DNA from: Leisingera coralii
Lineage (GTDB): Bacteria > Pseudomonadota > Alphaproteobacteria > Rhodobacterales > Rhodobacteraceae
Assembly: GCF_049056525.1 (NCBI RefSeq)
Contig: NZ_JBHUPT010000063.1
Location: 1 to 64,000 of the forward strand
Direction of reading: 5' to 3'
Length of the DNA stretch: 64,000 nt
The translations under genes and the position numbers were made by a program. Positions 9,191 through 17,646 of this stretch are shown piece after piece. Positions within the stretch are counted from its first letter, which is position 1. Each line of letters opens with the position of its first letter. The notes beneath the pieces are model-generated. The model was not told the DNA's origin, searched no databases, and saw only the letters and a list, made by a program, of their open reading frames with translations.

Positions 9191-10066
9191 ATGGAAATTC
9201 AGAAGGTTGGTGTGATCGGCGCCGGGCAGATGGGCAATGGCATCGCCCATGTCATGGCGCTTGCCGGGTATGATGTCGTGCTGAATGACGTCAGCCAGCA
9301 GGCGCTCGACAGCGCGCTGAGCCTGATTCACAAGAACATGGAGCGCCAGGCCAGCAAGGGGAAGATCTCCGAAGACGAGATGAAGGCGGCGCTGGCACGA
9401 ATCGTGCCGTCGCTGACGCTGGCGGATGTCGGCGCAACCGATCTGGTGATCGAGGCCGCCACCGAGCGGGAAACCGTCAAACAGGCCATTTTCGAGGACC
9501 TGCAGCCGCATCTGAAGCCGCACACGATTCTGACCTCCAACACCTCGTCGATCTCGATCACCCGTCTGGCGAGCCGCACCGACCGGCCGGAACGGTTCAT
9601 GGGCTTCCACTTCATGAACCCGGTGCCGGTGATGCAGCTGGTAGAGCTGATCCGCGGCATTGCCACCGATGAGCCAACGTTCAACGCCTGCCAGGAGGTG
9701 GTGGCGCGGCTGGGCAAGACCTCGGCCAGTGCAGAGGATTTCCCGGCCTTCATCGTCAACCGCATCCTGATGCCGATGATCAACGAGGCGGTCTATACGC
9801 TGTATGAGGGCGTTGGCTCCGTCAAATCGATCGACGAGTCGATGAAGCTGGGTGCCAACCACCCGATGGGACCGCTGGAGCTGGCGGATTTCATCGGCCT
9901 GGACACCTGCCTGGCGATCATGAACGTGCTGCACGACGGGTTGGCGGATACCAAGTACCGCCCCTGCCCGCTGCTGACCAAATACGTTGAGGCCGGATGG
10001 CTGGGCCGCAAGACCCAGCGCGGGTTCTACGACTACCGCGGCGAAACGCCGGTGCCGACCCGGTAA
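9191..10066 (+). CDS. 3-hydroxybutyryl-CoA dehydrogenase
   Basis: It oxidises 3-hydroxybutyryl-CoA to acetoacetyl-CoA, or the reverse, with NAD(P). The 291-residue single-domain enzyme has the Rossmann motif GAGQMGNGIAH at residues 10-20, the catalytic His140 in GFHFMNPVPVM, and the C-terminal helical dimerisation domain (FIVNRILMPMINEA). This is the PaaH/HbdA size class without a fused hydratase. It probably acts in acetyl-CoA assimilation or butyrate-level metabolism. A strong terminator follows. Confidence 0.94.
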   Translation: MEIQKVGVIGAGQMGNGIAHVMALAGYDVVLNDVSQQALDSALSLIHKNMERQASKGKISEDEMKAALARIVPSLTLADVGATDLVIEAATERETVKQAIFEDLQPHLKPHTILTSNTSSISITRLASRTDRPERFMGFHFMNPVPVMQLVELIRGIATDEPTFNACQEVVARLGKTSASAEDFPAFIVNRILMPMINEAVYTLYEGVGSVKSIDESMKLGANHPMGPLELADFIGLDTCLAIMNVLHDGLADTKYRPCPLLTKYVEAGWLGRKTQRGFYDYRGETPVPTR

Positions 10067-10086
10067 CGGCAAGCACAGAACAAAGA

Positions 10087-10109
10087 AGCGCCCCGCGGGG
10101 CGCTTTTTT
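10087..10109 (+). terminator. Rho-independent terminator after hydroxybutyryl-CoA dehydrogenase
   Basis: The self-complementary stem AGCGCCCCGCGGGGCGCT (10087-10104) is followed by a T run, 20 bases past the stop codon. It may also end transcripts from the convergent acyltransferase gene. Confidence 0.85.
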
Positions 10110-10136
10110 CGTTTCCGGCCAGGTGATGCGGCAGGA

Positions 10137-11030
10137 TCAGCCCTGCTTGCCCAGGCTGAGAGTGTGCTCTCGCAGCCAGGCCATGAAGCCGCGCGGGTCG
10201 CTGTGCAGCTTCTCCATCTGCTCATCGGTGAGCGGCTTGCCGACCACCGGCGCCTGCGGCTTGTTGCAGGAGCGCACGATTTCATGCAGCAGCAGCCCCT
10301 GGCGCAGGATCGGTGAGATCTGGCAGGCGATCTGATACCAGCGCGAGTTCGAGCCGGGGAAGTAGATCGGCACCACCCGGGCGCCGGAGCGGCGGATCAG
10401 CTGGGCGGTGAAGACGTTCCATTCCCGTTCGATTGCCGGTCCGAACCAGCTGTCGGACGACATCACCACACCCGAGGGGAAAAGGGCGACGGCGCCGCCT
10501 TCCTTGAGGAAAGCCATGGTCTTGGCCCGCATGTCGACCATCTTGCGCTGCGCGTCCGGGTCATGCGGGAACGGTACCGGGATCATGAAGGAGGTCGCGG
10601 CCTCGTCCAGCCCGGTCAGCACCGAGCGGGTCAGGATCCGGTAGTCCAGGCGGCGGCGGCCGATCAGGTCGGCGAAGATCATACCGTCGACCATACCGTG
10701 CGGGTGGTTGGCAACGATCACCACCGGCCCGTCGGCGGGGATGTTGTCGATCTGCTCCTGCGGGGTCTGCAGATCGATACCCATGGTGTTGAGCGCGCCG
10801 CGCCAGAACTTCTGGCCGCGGTACTCCGCATTCCGCTTTTCGAACCGGCTGACCATGCGCAGAATCGAAATCTTGCCGGTCAGCCATTCGATGGTCTTGA
10901 TCGCCAAAGAGGTCCAGCGGTCGTCGAAGGAGTTGGCGTAAGTCAGCGTGCGGCGGTCATAGATCTCGCCGGTCTCATCCGTGGTTTCCGGCGTGATGCC
11001 GGTATTCCTGTCTTGTGCGGTATCCGCCAA
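10137..11030 (-). CDS. Lysophospholipid acyltransferase family protein
   Basis: The 297-residue protein has the acyltransferase motif NHPHGMVDG (residues 108-116), a His/Asp pair of the glycerolipid acyltransferase type with the NHPxGxxDG spacing seen in one subgroup, and a second block FPSGVVMSS. It probably acylates a lysolipid or related acceptor at the inner membrane; donor and acceptor are unknown. The first 35 residues are polar. It is the last gene of the minus-strand run from chvI, 33 bases after the HPr gene, so it may be part of that transcript. Confidence 0.85.
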   Translation of the reverse strand: MADTAQDRNTGITPETTDETGEIYDRRTLTYANSFDDRWTSLAIKTIEWLTGKISILRMVSRFEKRNAEYRGQKFWRGALNTMGIDLQTPQEQIDNIPADGPVVIVANHPHGMVDGMIFADLIGRRRLDYRILTRSVLTGLDEAATSFMIPVPFPHDPDAQRKMVDMRAKTMAFLKEGGAVALFPSGVVMSSDSWFGPAIEREWNVFTAQLIRRSGARVVPIYFPGSNSRWYQIACQISPILRQGLLLHEIVRSCNKPQAPVVGKPLTDEQMEKLHSDPRGFMAWLREHTLSLGKQG

Positions 11031-11063
11031 TTTGCCTTATCCCGTCCCGTCTCCGGCGCGGGC

Positions 11064-11333
11064 CTAGTAGCCCTCGCCGAACTTATCGGCCACCAGGGCC
11101 TCCAGCGCATGCGCCAGCGCATCAGCATCGGGCCCCGAAGTCTCGACGTCAATAGTCGTTCCTTTCGAGGCTGCCAACATCAAAAGGCCCATAATGCTGT
11201 CGCCGGAGGCGGACAGCCCGTCCTTTATCACCTCAGCCGAGGCGTCAAACCCTTCGACCACCTCCACCAGCTTGGCCGAGGCCCGGGCGTGCAGCCCTTT
11301 CTCATTGATGATTTTCAGCGTCTTCAGAGCCAT
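11064..11333 (-). CDS. HPr phosphocarrier protein
   Basis: HPr relays phosphate from enzyme I to EIIA proteins. The 89-residue protein shows the active-site His15 in EKGLHARASA. It also has Ser46 in the GDSIMGL helix, the residue HPr kinase phosphorylates. No sugar permease is nearby, so this HPr is regulatory, like other alphaproteobacterial PTS systems. It abuts the EIIA gene with no gap and is encoded after hprK, rapZ and EIIA. Enzyme I (ptsP) is not in the window. Confidence 0.94.
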   Translation of the reverse strand: MALKTLKIINEKGLHARASAKLVEVVEGFDASAEVIKDGLSASGDSIMGLLMLAASKGTTIDVETSGPDADALAHALEALVADKFGEGY

Positions 11334-11741
11334 TTAGTGTGCCTGCTCCCCGTCAGGGTTTACGTTTTGCGCGTTGATGTACTTGCGCCCGGCCTCCATA
11401 GCCTGCCGGACCGCATCGGCCACCGGCAAGTGGCGGGATTTTGCCAGTTTGATCAGCATCGGCAGGTTTGCCCCATAGAGAATGCGGCGGTCGGCCGGTG
11501 CGCAGGCCTTGAGACTGAGGTTGGAGGGAGAGCCGCCGAACAGGTCTGTCACAACGACCACCCCGCCGCCGGTGTCCACCTCGTTGGCGGCAGCGCAGAT
11601 CTCTTCCTGCTTGCCCTCCCGGTCATCGTCAGGACCGATGGCGATGGCCATCAGGCTGGGCTGCGGACCCACTACATGCTCCACCGCGGCGAGGTATTCC
11701 CTTGCCAGCCCGCCATGCGCTACGATCACAATCCCGATCAA
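11334..11741 (-). CDS. PTS EIIA component, mannose/fructose family
   Basis: This EIIA domain accepts phosphate from HPr. The 135-residue protein has the family N-terminus MIGIVIVAHGGLA with the phosphorylated His9, then VVVVTDLFGGSPSNLS, the hallmark of EIIA-Man. No EIIB/C/D permease genes accompany it, so it is an orphan regulatory EIIA. Its start overlaps the rapZ stop by 4 bases (ATGA), giving translational coupling. Confidence 0.93.
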   Translation of the reverse strand: MIGIVIVAHGGLAREYLAAVEHVVGPQPSLMAIAIGPDDDREGKQEEICAAANEVDTGGGVVVVTDLFGGSPSNLSLKACAPADRRILYGANLPMLIKLAKSRHLPVADAVRQAMEAGRKYINAQNVNPDGEQAH

Positions 11742-12628
11742 CCCGGCCTCTCACTTCTTTGCTGGCCTTGCAGCTCGCGGTGTCTAATTGACACTTGCTG
11801 GCCGTCCTCTGCAAGGGCCTTGGCCAGGGTTTCCGCCATTGTGACCGATCTATGCTGGCCGCCGGTGCAGCCGAAGGCGATGGAAAAATGCGATTTTCCT
11901 TCGTTCCGGCAGGCCGGCAGCAAAAGGCGGGTGAGGTCCAGGACCCGGGAAAAAAACGGCTCGTACAGGGGGTCCGCCTTGACGTAGTCCTGAACGGCCT
12001 GGTCCTGGCCGCTCAGCTGCCGCAGCGCCGGCTGCCAGTAAGGGTTCGCCAGAAACCGGCAGTCGAACACCATGTCGATCCCATGCGGCATCCCGCGCTT
12101 GTAGGAGAAGCTTTGCACCGACAGAGCCAGCGCCCGGCCCTCCGGCGCGAACCAGCGCTCGATCTCCGCCTTCAGCTGGTGGACGTTCATGTCCGATGTG
12201 TCCAGCAGGATGTCGGCCCGGTCACGGATCGGCACCATCAGGTCAAGCTCGCGGCGCACGCCTTCGCCCGGTGATTCCGCAGGCGCCAGCGGGTGGCGGC
12301 GGCGGGTCTCGGAATAGCGGCGCAGAAGCACGTCAGACTGCGAATCGAGGTAGAGCACGGTCAGCTCAACCTCGCGGCGGCCGGCCAGCATGTCGATCAC
12401 ATCCAGCAGCGCCCGCGGCGAGAAATCCCGGTTGCGGCTGTCGAGCCCCAGCGCCATCGGCCGCGGTGCCGCAGCAGCATCAATCAGGCCCGGCAGCAGC
12501 CGCAGCGGCAGGTTGTCGATGGCCTCGAACCCGAGATCCTCCAGCACGTTGATCGCTGTAGTCCGCCCGGCGCCCGAGGGGCCGGTCACCAGAACGGCCG
12601 GCACCGCCTTTTTGCCGGTCTCAGGCAT
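11738..12628 (-). CDS. rapZ: RNase adapter / nucleotide-binding protein RapZ
   Basis: RapZ-family proteins bind nucleotides and, in enterobacteria, guide RNase E to small RNAs that control amino-sugar synthesis; the target in alphaproteobacteria is not settled. The 296-residue protein has the P-loop GPSGAGRTT (residues 16-24), where Arg replaces the usual Lys as in many alphaproteobacterial members. The DLGFEAIDNLP block and the C-terminal GCTGGQHRSV motif follow. It overlaps hprK by 8 bases and the EIIA gene by 4, so the three are coupled. Confidence 0.94.
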   Translation of the reverse strand: MPETGKKAVPAVLVTGPSGAGRTTAINVLEDLGFEAIDNLPLRLLPGLIDAAAAPRPMALGLDSRNRDFSPRALLDVIDMLAGRREVELTVLYLDSQSDVLLRRYSETRRRHPLAPAESPGEGVRRELDLMVPIRDRADILLDTSDMNVHQLKAEIERWFAPEGRALALSVQSFSYKRGMPHGIDMVFDCRFLANPYWQPALRQLSGQDQAVQDYVKADPLYEPFFSRVLDLTRLLLPACRNEGKSHFSIAFGCTGGQHRSVTMAETLAKALAEDGQQVSIRHRELQGQQRSERPG

Positions 12629-13058
12629 CGGGGTCCAAGGCTCCGCATCTGAGGAACTGCATCAGCGCCGGAGCGAAATGCGCGGCATCCACGCGCTTGA
12701 GGCGGACCACCTCCTGCTCCAGCAGCCGCGTGGTCTGACGCACCGGCAGACGTTCGGTTTCCGTCTCGTCCAGATCCACCAGCGCCACCACCGGCACTGG
12801 GCTCCGGATCTGAGCATGCAGGAGCCCCATGCAGCGGGCCTCGACCAGGCCGCGGATCGGCTCCGGCGCGCTGGCAACAACCTGTCCGTGCAGGAGCTGC
12901 AGCAGCACCCTGTCATCGGCAACCAGCTGCGCACCATAGGCCATCAGCTGCAACGCCAGCGCAGACTTGCCTTGGCCGGAGGTGCCGGTGATCAACAGCC
13001 CCCGCCCCTCCAGCGCGACGCAGGAGGCATGCAGGATAAGGCTTTCCGTCTCAGGCAT
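12621..13058 (-). CDS. hprK: HPr kinase/phosphorylase, short form
   Basis: HprK phosphorylates HPr on Ser46 and can reverse it, tuning PTS signalling to carbon status. The 145-residue protein has only the catalytic C-terminal domain: Walker A GTSGQGKS (25-32), an acidic pair at 48-49, and GLVEARCMG. The N-terminal domain of Gram-positive HprK is missing, which is normal in alphaproteobacteria. The partner HPr, with Ser46 intact, is two genes downstream. It starts 2 bases after chvG ends. Confidence 0.92.
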   Translation of the reverse strand: MPETESLILHASCVALEGRGLLITGTSGQGKSALALQLMAYGAQLVADDRVLLQLLHGQVVASAPEPIRGLVEARCMGLLHAQIRSPVPVVALVDLDETETERLPVRQTTRLLEQEVVRLKRVDAAHFAPALMQFLRCGALDPDA

Positions 13059-13060
13059 GA

Positions 13061-14776
13061 TTACACCGGCAGGCCGACCACAAACCTCGCGCCCAGAGGT
13101 TCAGAGGTTACATCGGCCTCAGTCGGGCGGATGTTTTCGGCCCAGATCACGCCGCCATGCGCCTCGACAATCTGCTTGGAGATTGCCAGGCCAAGGCCGG
13201 AGTTATTGCCGAAATGCTCCACCGGGCGTTGCGAGTAGAAGCGTTTGAAGATCTTGGACAGCGCCTGGTCCGGAATGCCGGGGCCGGTGTCCTCGACCAC
13301 AACCAGCACCCGGTTAGCGCGGCGGCGGGCCCAGACGCGGATGGCGTCGCCCTCCTCGCAGAAGGAGATTGCATTGGTGATCAGGTTGACAAAGACCTGT
13401 GCCAGCCGTGCCTCCAGCCCTTGCAGCTGGATGGGCTGGGCCGGCAGGTCGGTGATGTAGTCGATCCCCTTGGCACGGGCGTCCTCGCCCAGGTACTGGT
13501 TCAGATTGCCCAGCATAGCCAGCAGGTCGAACTCCTCTTCCTCTTCCTTGACCAGCTCTGCATCAAGCCGCGAGGCATTGGAAATGTCGCTGACCAGCCG
13601 GTCCAGGCGGCGCACGTCGTGTTCAATCACATCCATCAGCTTCTCGCGCTGATCGTCGCGCTTGACCATGCGCAGGGTGCCGACTGCAGACTGCAGACTG
13701 GCGAGAGGATTCTTGATTTCATGCGCCACATCGGCGGCGAACTGTTCGTTGCTGTCGATGCGGGTATAGAGCGCCTTGACCATGCCGCGCAAAGCGCGGC
13801 TGAGGCGGCCGATCTCATCCGGGCGGGCGGAGAGGTCGGGAATGCGGATCCGGCCCGGGCTGGACTTGCGGCTGCCGCGTTCACGGCCCAGTTCAGCGGC
13901 CTCGGCCAGGTCGGCCAGCGGATTGGCAATCGTTGAGGCCAGCACCAGGCTGAGGCCGACGGACACCAGCAGGGCAACCACAAACATCTGCAGCACCCGC
14001 TCCTGCTCGCCGCGCACCAGCGCCTCCACTTCACCAGTGGGCGACGTCAGCGCAATCACCCCGACCGCGTTGCCATTGTGCATGATGGGGGTTGCGGCCG
14101 AGATCACACGGCTGCCGCTGGTATCCACGACCGTTTCAACCCCGGTGCCGCCATTCATCGCCCGGTCGACCAGGCCGCCCAGCCGTTCCTGCAGCGACGG
14201 GCTGGGGCTGCCGGCGCCGGCGGCTGGCGTGCCGTCACCATCGGCGATCCCCCACAGAGCAGACAGCGCATCGCTGATCAGCGTCCTGCTTCTGCCGCTG
14301 TCGTTCAGCACATTCAGGGCATCGCTGCGATCGACGCCCTTGATGCTGGAAATCAGATTGCCGGTGGTATCGAAAACAAAGGCCTCGACGCCGCCGCGCA
14401 GGCTGAGGCGGGCCAGCGTATCCTCGACCTGGATGCCATCACCGGCAGCAAAGCTGACCGCTCCTGCGGCCGGCATTTCCGCCTCGAATACATCTGCGGC
14501 CAGCATCGCCTCAGAAACCAGCGTACCCGCGCGCTGCTGCACCAGGCTCTGGCGCGAGGAATTCAGATACAGGATTCCGGTGACCAGTATGATCAGCGCA
14601 ATCAGGTTGAAGGTGATGATCTTGCGGGTCAGCGGCGAACCCTTGAGCGGCAACAGCCCGCGGCGCGCGCGTTTGACCTGCATTTCCCGCGTGACGGATT
14701 GCTCGGGGGTGACCCAATCCTCCCCCAGAACAACATCGCCGTCCTGCTGGCGTTGCATTATGCTGGTATCGCGCAT
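13061..14776 (-). CDS. chvG: Sensor histidine kinase ChvG/ExoS
   Basis: ChvG is the membrane sensor of the ChvG-ChvI system, which in rhizobia and relatives responds to acid and envelope stress. The 571-residue protein has a cytoplasmic N-tail, a transmembrane helix (about 54-72), a periplasmic sensor region, a second helix, and HAMP. The HisKA box AADVAHEIKNPLASL and an HATPase domain (VEDTGPGIPD, SGLGLAI) follow. ATG 14776 was chosen because GGAGGAG lies 9 bases upstream; a TTG 14 codons earlier is possible. It lies between chvI and hprK in one run. Confidence 0.93.
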   Translation of the reverse strand: MRDTSIMQRQQDGDVVLGEDWVTPEQSVTREMQVKRARRGLLPLKGSPLTRKIITFNLIALIILVTGILYLNSSRQSLVQQRAGTLVSEAMLAADVFEAEMPAAGAVSFAAGDGIQVEDTLARLSLRGGVEAFVFDTTGNLISSIKGVDRSDALNVLNDSGRSRTLISDALSALWGIADGDGTPAAGAGSPSPSLQERLGGLVDRAMNGGTGVETVVDTSGSRVISAATPIMHNGNAVGVIALTSPTGEVEALVRGEQERVLQMFVVALLVSVGLSLVLASTIANPLADLAEAAELGRERGSRKSSPGRIRIPDLSARPDEIGRLSRALRGMVKALYTRIDSNEQFAADVAHEIKNPLASLQSAVGTLRMVKRDDQREKLMDVIEHDVRRLDRLVSDISNASRLDAELVKEEEEEFDLLAMLGNLNQYLGEDARAKGIDYITDLPAQPIQLQGLEARLAQVFVNLITNAISFCEEGDAIRVWARRRANRVLVVVEDTGPGIPDQALSKIFKRFYSQRPVEHFGNNSGLGLAISKQIVEAHGGVIWAENIRPTEADVTSEPLGARFVVGLPV

Positions 14777-14827
14777 GCGCGCCCACTCCTCCGGCCGGGG
14801 GCGAACCGCCCCGCTCAAACGTGCCGC

Positions 14828-15532
14828 TTATTCTTCATTATAACGGTAACCGATTCCATAAAGAGTTTCGATTGCCGCAAATTCCGGATCCGCGCTGCGC
14901 ATTTTCTTGCGCAGGCGCTTGATATGGCTGTCGATGGTCCGGTCGTCCACATAAACCTGGTCATCATAGGCCACATCCATCAGCTGATCGCGGCTTTTGA
15001 CAAAGCCCGGCCGCTGGGCCAGCGCCTGCAGCAGCAGGAATTCGGTCACCGTCAGCGACACGTCCTTGCCCTTCCAGCTAACCGCGTGGCGCAGCGGATC
15101 CATCCGCAGGTTGCCGCGTTCCATCACCTTGGTCTCGGGGCTGCTGCTGCCGGCGGCATCGCTGCTGATCGCCTCCTGCCGGCGCAACAACGCCCGGATC
15201 CGTTCAACCAAAAGCCGCTGCGAGAAAGGTTTCTTGACGTAATCGTCGGCGCCCATGCGCAGCCCCAGCACCTCGTCGATCTCGTCGTCCTTGGAGGTGA
15301 GGAAGATCACCGGCATCTGGGTTTTCTGGCGCAGCCGCTGCAGCAGATCCATGCCATCCATGCGCGGCATCTTGATGTCCAGCACAGCCATGTCGGGCAG
15401 CTTCTTGTTGAAGGCGTCCAGCGCCGCCTGGCCGTCATTATAGGTTTCGACCTCAAAGCCCTCGGCCTCAAGCGTCATGGAAACCGATGTCAGGATGTTC
15501 CTGTCATCGTCAACCAAAGCAATCTTTGACAT
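14828..15532 (-). CDS. chvI: Response regulator ChvI (OmpR family)
   Basis: ChvI is phosphorylated by ChvG and controls envelope, exopolysaccharide and central-carbon genes in relatives. The 234-residue protein has a receiver domain with acidic residues at 8-10, phospho-acceptor Asp52 (VLDIKMPRMDG), the conserved Lys100 (VKKPF), and a C-terminal winged-helix DNA-binding domain (DDRTIDSHIKRLRKKM). It leads the chvI-chvG-hprK-rapZ-EIIA-HPr run and is divergent from pckA. Confidence 0.95.
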   Translation of the reverse strand: MSKIALVDDDRNILTSVSMTLEAEGFEVETYNDGQAALDAFNKKLPDMAVLDIKMPRMDGMDLLQRLRQKTQMPVIFLTSKDDEIDEVLGLRMGADDYVKKPFSQRLLVERIRALLRRQEAISSDAAGSSSPETKVMERGNLRMDPLRHAVSWKGKDVSLTVTEFLLLQALAQRPGFVKSRDQLMDVAYDDQVYVDDRTIDSHIKRLRKKMRSADPEFAAIETLYGIGYRYNEE

Positions 15533-15876
15533 TGGAATTGCCCCTAATCTGCTCTGTTCTGTGTTTTGTTTTTACCACTTTCATCGCCGTTATGATGCGC
15601 CGAATCAATCCCATTTGAAGAATCGCGGCGATCTTTGGGCTCAATTGGGGCAAAAATACCTTAGCGTCTGCTGAACAAGCGGGCGCTTTTCTGCATTGCA
15701 AATAATGGTTGCGCTAAACATTGCCTTGGTGGCGCTAACTGGGGGTAAGCGGCCTGTTCACCGCCTAAAACGCCGTGTTAAGACCGCGCCACCGGCAGCC
15801 TTGCCGTTTTCTATTGCCCCAATGGCGCAGCCGCGCAGCCTGCGTGCCGCCCGCGCCGCCACAGGAGAAAAAACGC
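15533..15876. promoter_or_regulatory. chvI-pckA divergent control region with a direct repeat
   Basis: This is a 344-base gene-free stretch between divergent genes and must hold both promoters. It contains the direct repeat TGGTTGCGCTAAAC (15706-15719) and TGGTGGCGCTAACT (15727-15740). These are 11 of 14 identical with a 21-bp offset, two helical turns, as expected for tandem binding of an OmpR-type regulator. A reversed copy of CGCTAA is at 15661-15666. The 5' half, next to chvI, is AT-rich. Which protein binds is not known; ChvI itself is the natural candidate. Confidence 0.45.
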
Positions 15877-17475
15877 ATGACATCTGGACGGGTTAACCCG
15901 CAATTCCGCCTCGAAGATCAGGGCATCGAGGGTCTGGGAAATGTCTATTACAACTTCATGGAGCCGGCGCTGATCGAAGCCGCGCTGAAGCGCGGCGAAG
16001 GCACGCTGGGCAATGGCGGCGCCTTCCTCGTGACCACCGGCAAGTTCACCGGCCGCTCGCCCAAGGACAAACATGTCGTGAAAACCGACAGCGTCCGCGA
16101 CACCATCTGGTGGGATAACAATGCCGCAATGAGCCCGGAAGGCTTCGATGCGCTCTATGCCGACATGCTGGAGCACATGAAGGGCCGCGACTACTTTGTG
16201 CAGGACCTGGTCGGCGGCGCCGATCCGGTGCATGCGATCAACGTCCGCATGGTCACTGAGCTCGCCTGGCACAACCTGTTCATCCGCCACCTGCTGCGCC
16301 GTCCCGACCGCGAGGACCTGAACGACTTCGTGGCCGATTTCACCATCATCAACTGCCCGTCCTTCCAGGCCGACCCGAAGAAGCACGACTGCCGGTCCGA
16401 AACCGTGATCGCGCTGAACTTCGACAAGAAGGTGATCCTGATCGGCGGCACTGAATACGCAGGCGAGAACAAGAAATCGGTGTTCACCCTGCTGAACTAC
16501 CTGCTGCCGGAAAAGGGCATCATGCCGATGCACTGCTCCGCCAACCACGCCAAGGGCAACGCGGTCGACACCGCGGTATTCTTCGGCCTTTCCGGCACCG
16601 GCAAAACCACCCTGTCCGCCGACCCGGACCGCGTTCTGATCGGCGATGACGAGCATGGCTGGGCGTCCAACGGCACCTTCAACTTCGAAGGCGGCTGCTA
16701 TGCCAAGACCATCAACCTGAACCCCGAGGCAGAGCCGGAAATCTACGCCACCACCCACAAGTTCGGCACCGTGATCGAGAACATGGTGTTCGATGAGGAA
16801 ACCAAAGAGCTGGATTTCAACGACGACAGCCTGACCGCCAACATGCGTTGCGCCTACCCGCTGCATTACATCTCCAATGCATCGGCCAGCGCCCGCGGCG
16901 GCCACCCGAAGAACATCATCATGCTGACCTGCGATGCCTTCGGCGTGCTGCCTCCGATCTCGCGGCTGACCCCGGCGCAGGCGATGTACCACTTCCTGTC
17001 GGGCTTCACCTCCAAGGTGGCCGGCACCGAGCGCGGCGTGACCGAGCCGGAGCCGACCTTCTCGACCTGCTTCGGCGCCCCCTTCATGCCGCGCCGCCCC
17101 GAGGTTTACGGCAACCTGCTGCGCGAAAAGATCGCCCAGCACGGCGCGACCTGCTGGCTGGTGAACACCGGCTGGACCGGCGGCGCCTATGGCACCGGCA
17201 GCCGGATGCCGATTAAGGCAACCCGCGCGCTGCTGACCGCGGCACTGGACGGGTCGCTGGCGGATGCAGAATTCCGCAAGGACGTGAACTTTGGCTTTGA
17301 CGTGCCGGTAAACGTGCCAGGCGTGCCGGAGCTGCTGCTGGATCCGCGCCGCACCTGGGATGACAAGGACGCCTATGACACCCAGGCGGCCAAGCTGGTG
17401 CAGATGTTCTCCGACAACTTCGAGCAGTACCTGCCGTTCATCGACGAGGACGTGAAGGCCGCAGCCATCGGCTGA
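15877..17475 (+). CDS. pckA: Phosphoenolpyruvate carboxykinase (ATP)
   Basis: PckA converts oxaloacetate and ATP to phosphoenolpyruvate, the entry step of gluconeogenesis. The 532-residue enzyme has the P-loop GLSGTGKTT (237-245), the metal-binding DDEHGW segment, and the N-terminal substrate region TGRSPKDK. AGGAG lies 9 bases before ATG 15877. In several alphaproteobacteria pckA sits beside chvGI and is under its influence; here it is divergent from chvI, with repeats in the shared region. A terminator follows. Confidence 0.96.
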   Translation: MTSGRVNPQFRLEDQGIEGLGNVYYNFMEPALIEAALKRGEGTLGNGGAFLVTTGKFTGRSPKDKHVVKTDSVRDTIWWDNNAAMSPEGFDALYADMLEHMKGRDYFVQDLVGGADPVHAINVRMVTELAWHNLFIRHLLRRPDREDLNDFVADFTIINCPSFQADPKKHDCRSETVIALNFDKKVILIGGTEYAGENKKSVFTLLNYLLPEKGIMPMHCSANHAKGNAVDTAVFFGLSGTGKTTLSADPDRVLIGDDEHGWASNGTFNFEGGCYAKTINLNPEAEPEIYATTHKFGTVIENMVFDEETKELDFNDDSLTANMRCAYPLHYISNASASARGGHPKNIIMLTCDAFGVLPPISRLTPAQAMYHFLSGFTSKVAGTERGVTEPEPTFSTCFGAPFMPRRPEVYGNLLREKIAQHGATCWLVNTGWTGGAYGTGSRMPIKATRALLTAALDGSLADAEFRKDVNFGFDVPVNVPGVPELLLDPRRTWDDKDAYDTQAAKLVQMFSDNFEQYLPFIDEDVKAAAIG

Positions 17476-17501
17476 TGCTGTCCAAATTCCTCCGAGTAAA
17501 G

Positions 17502-17529
17502 AAAACCCCAGCCCTGCGCTGGGGTTTTT
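17502..17529 (+). terminator. Rho-independent terminator after pckA
   Basis: The stem CCCCAGC (17506-17512) / GCTGGGG (17518-17524), extended by A-T pairs, is followed by five T residues. Confidence 0.88.
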
Positions 17530-17646
17530 CATTTCAGGAAATTAATTTTCCAATAAACACTTCCTTAACCTCTCCAGCGCAAATCTTCCGCAAGCGCGGC
17601 TTTGCGGCTGTTTGACTGATTATTGCGCCACACCGGGGAGGGCGAA

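Noticed and set aside
11738..12628. RapZ P-loop with Arg in place of Lys as a loss of function
   Set aside because: GAGR is a common variant in alphaproteobacterial RapZ, so I do not treat it as damage.
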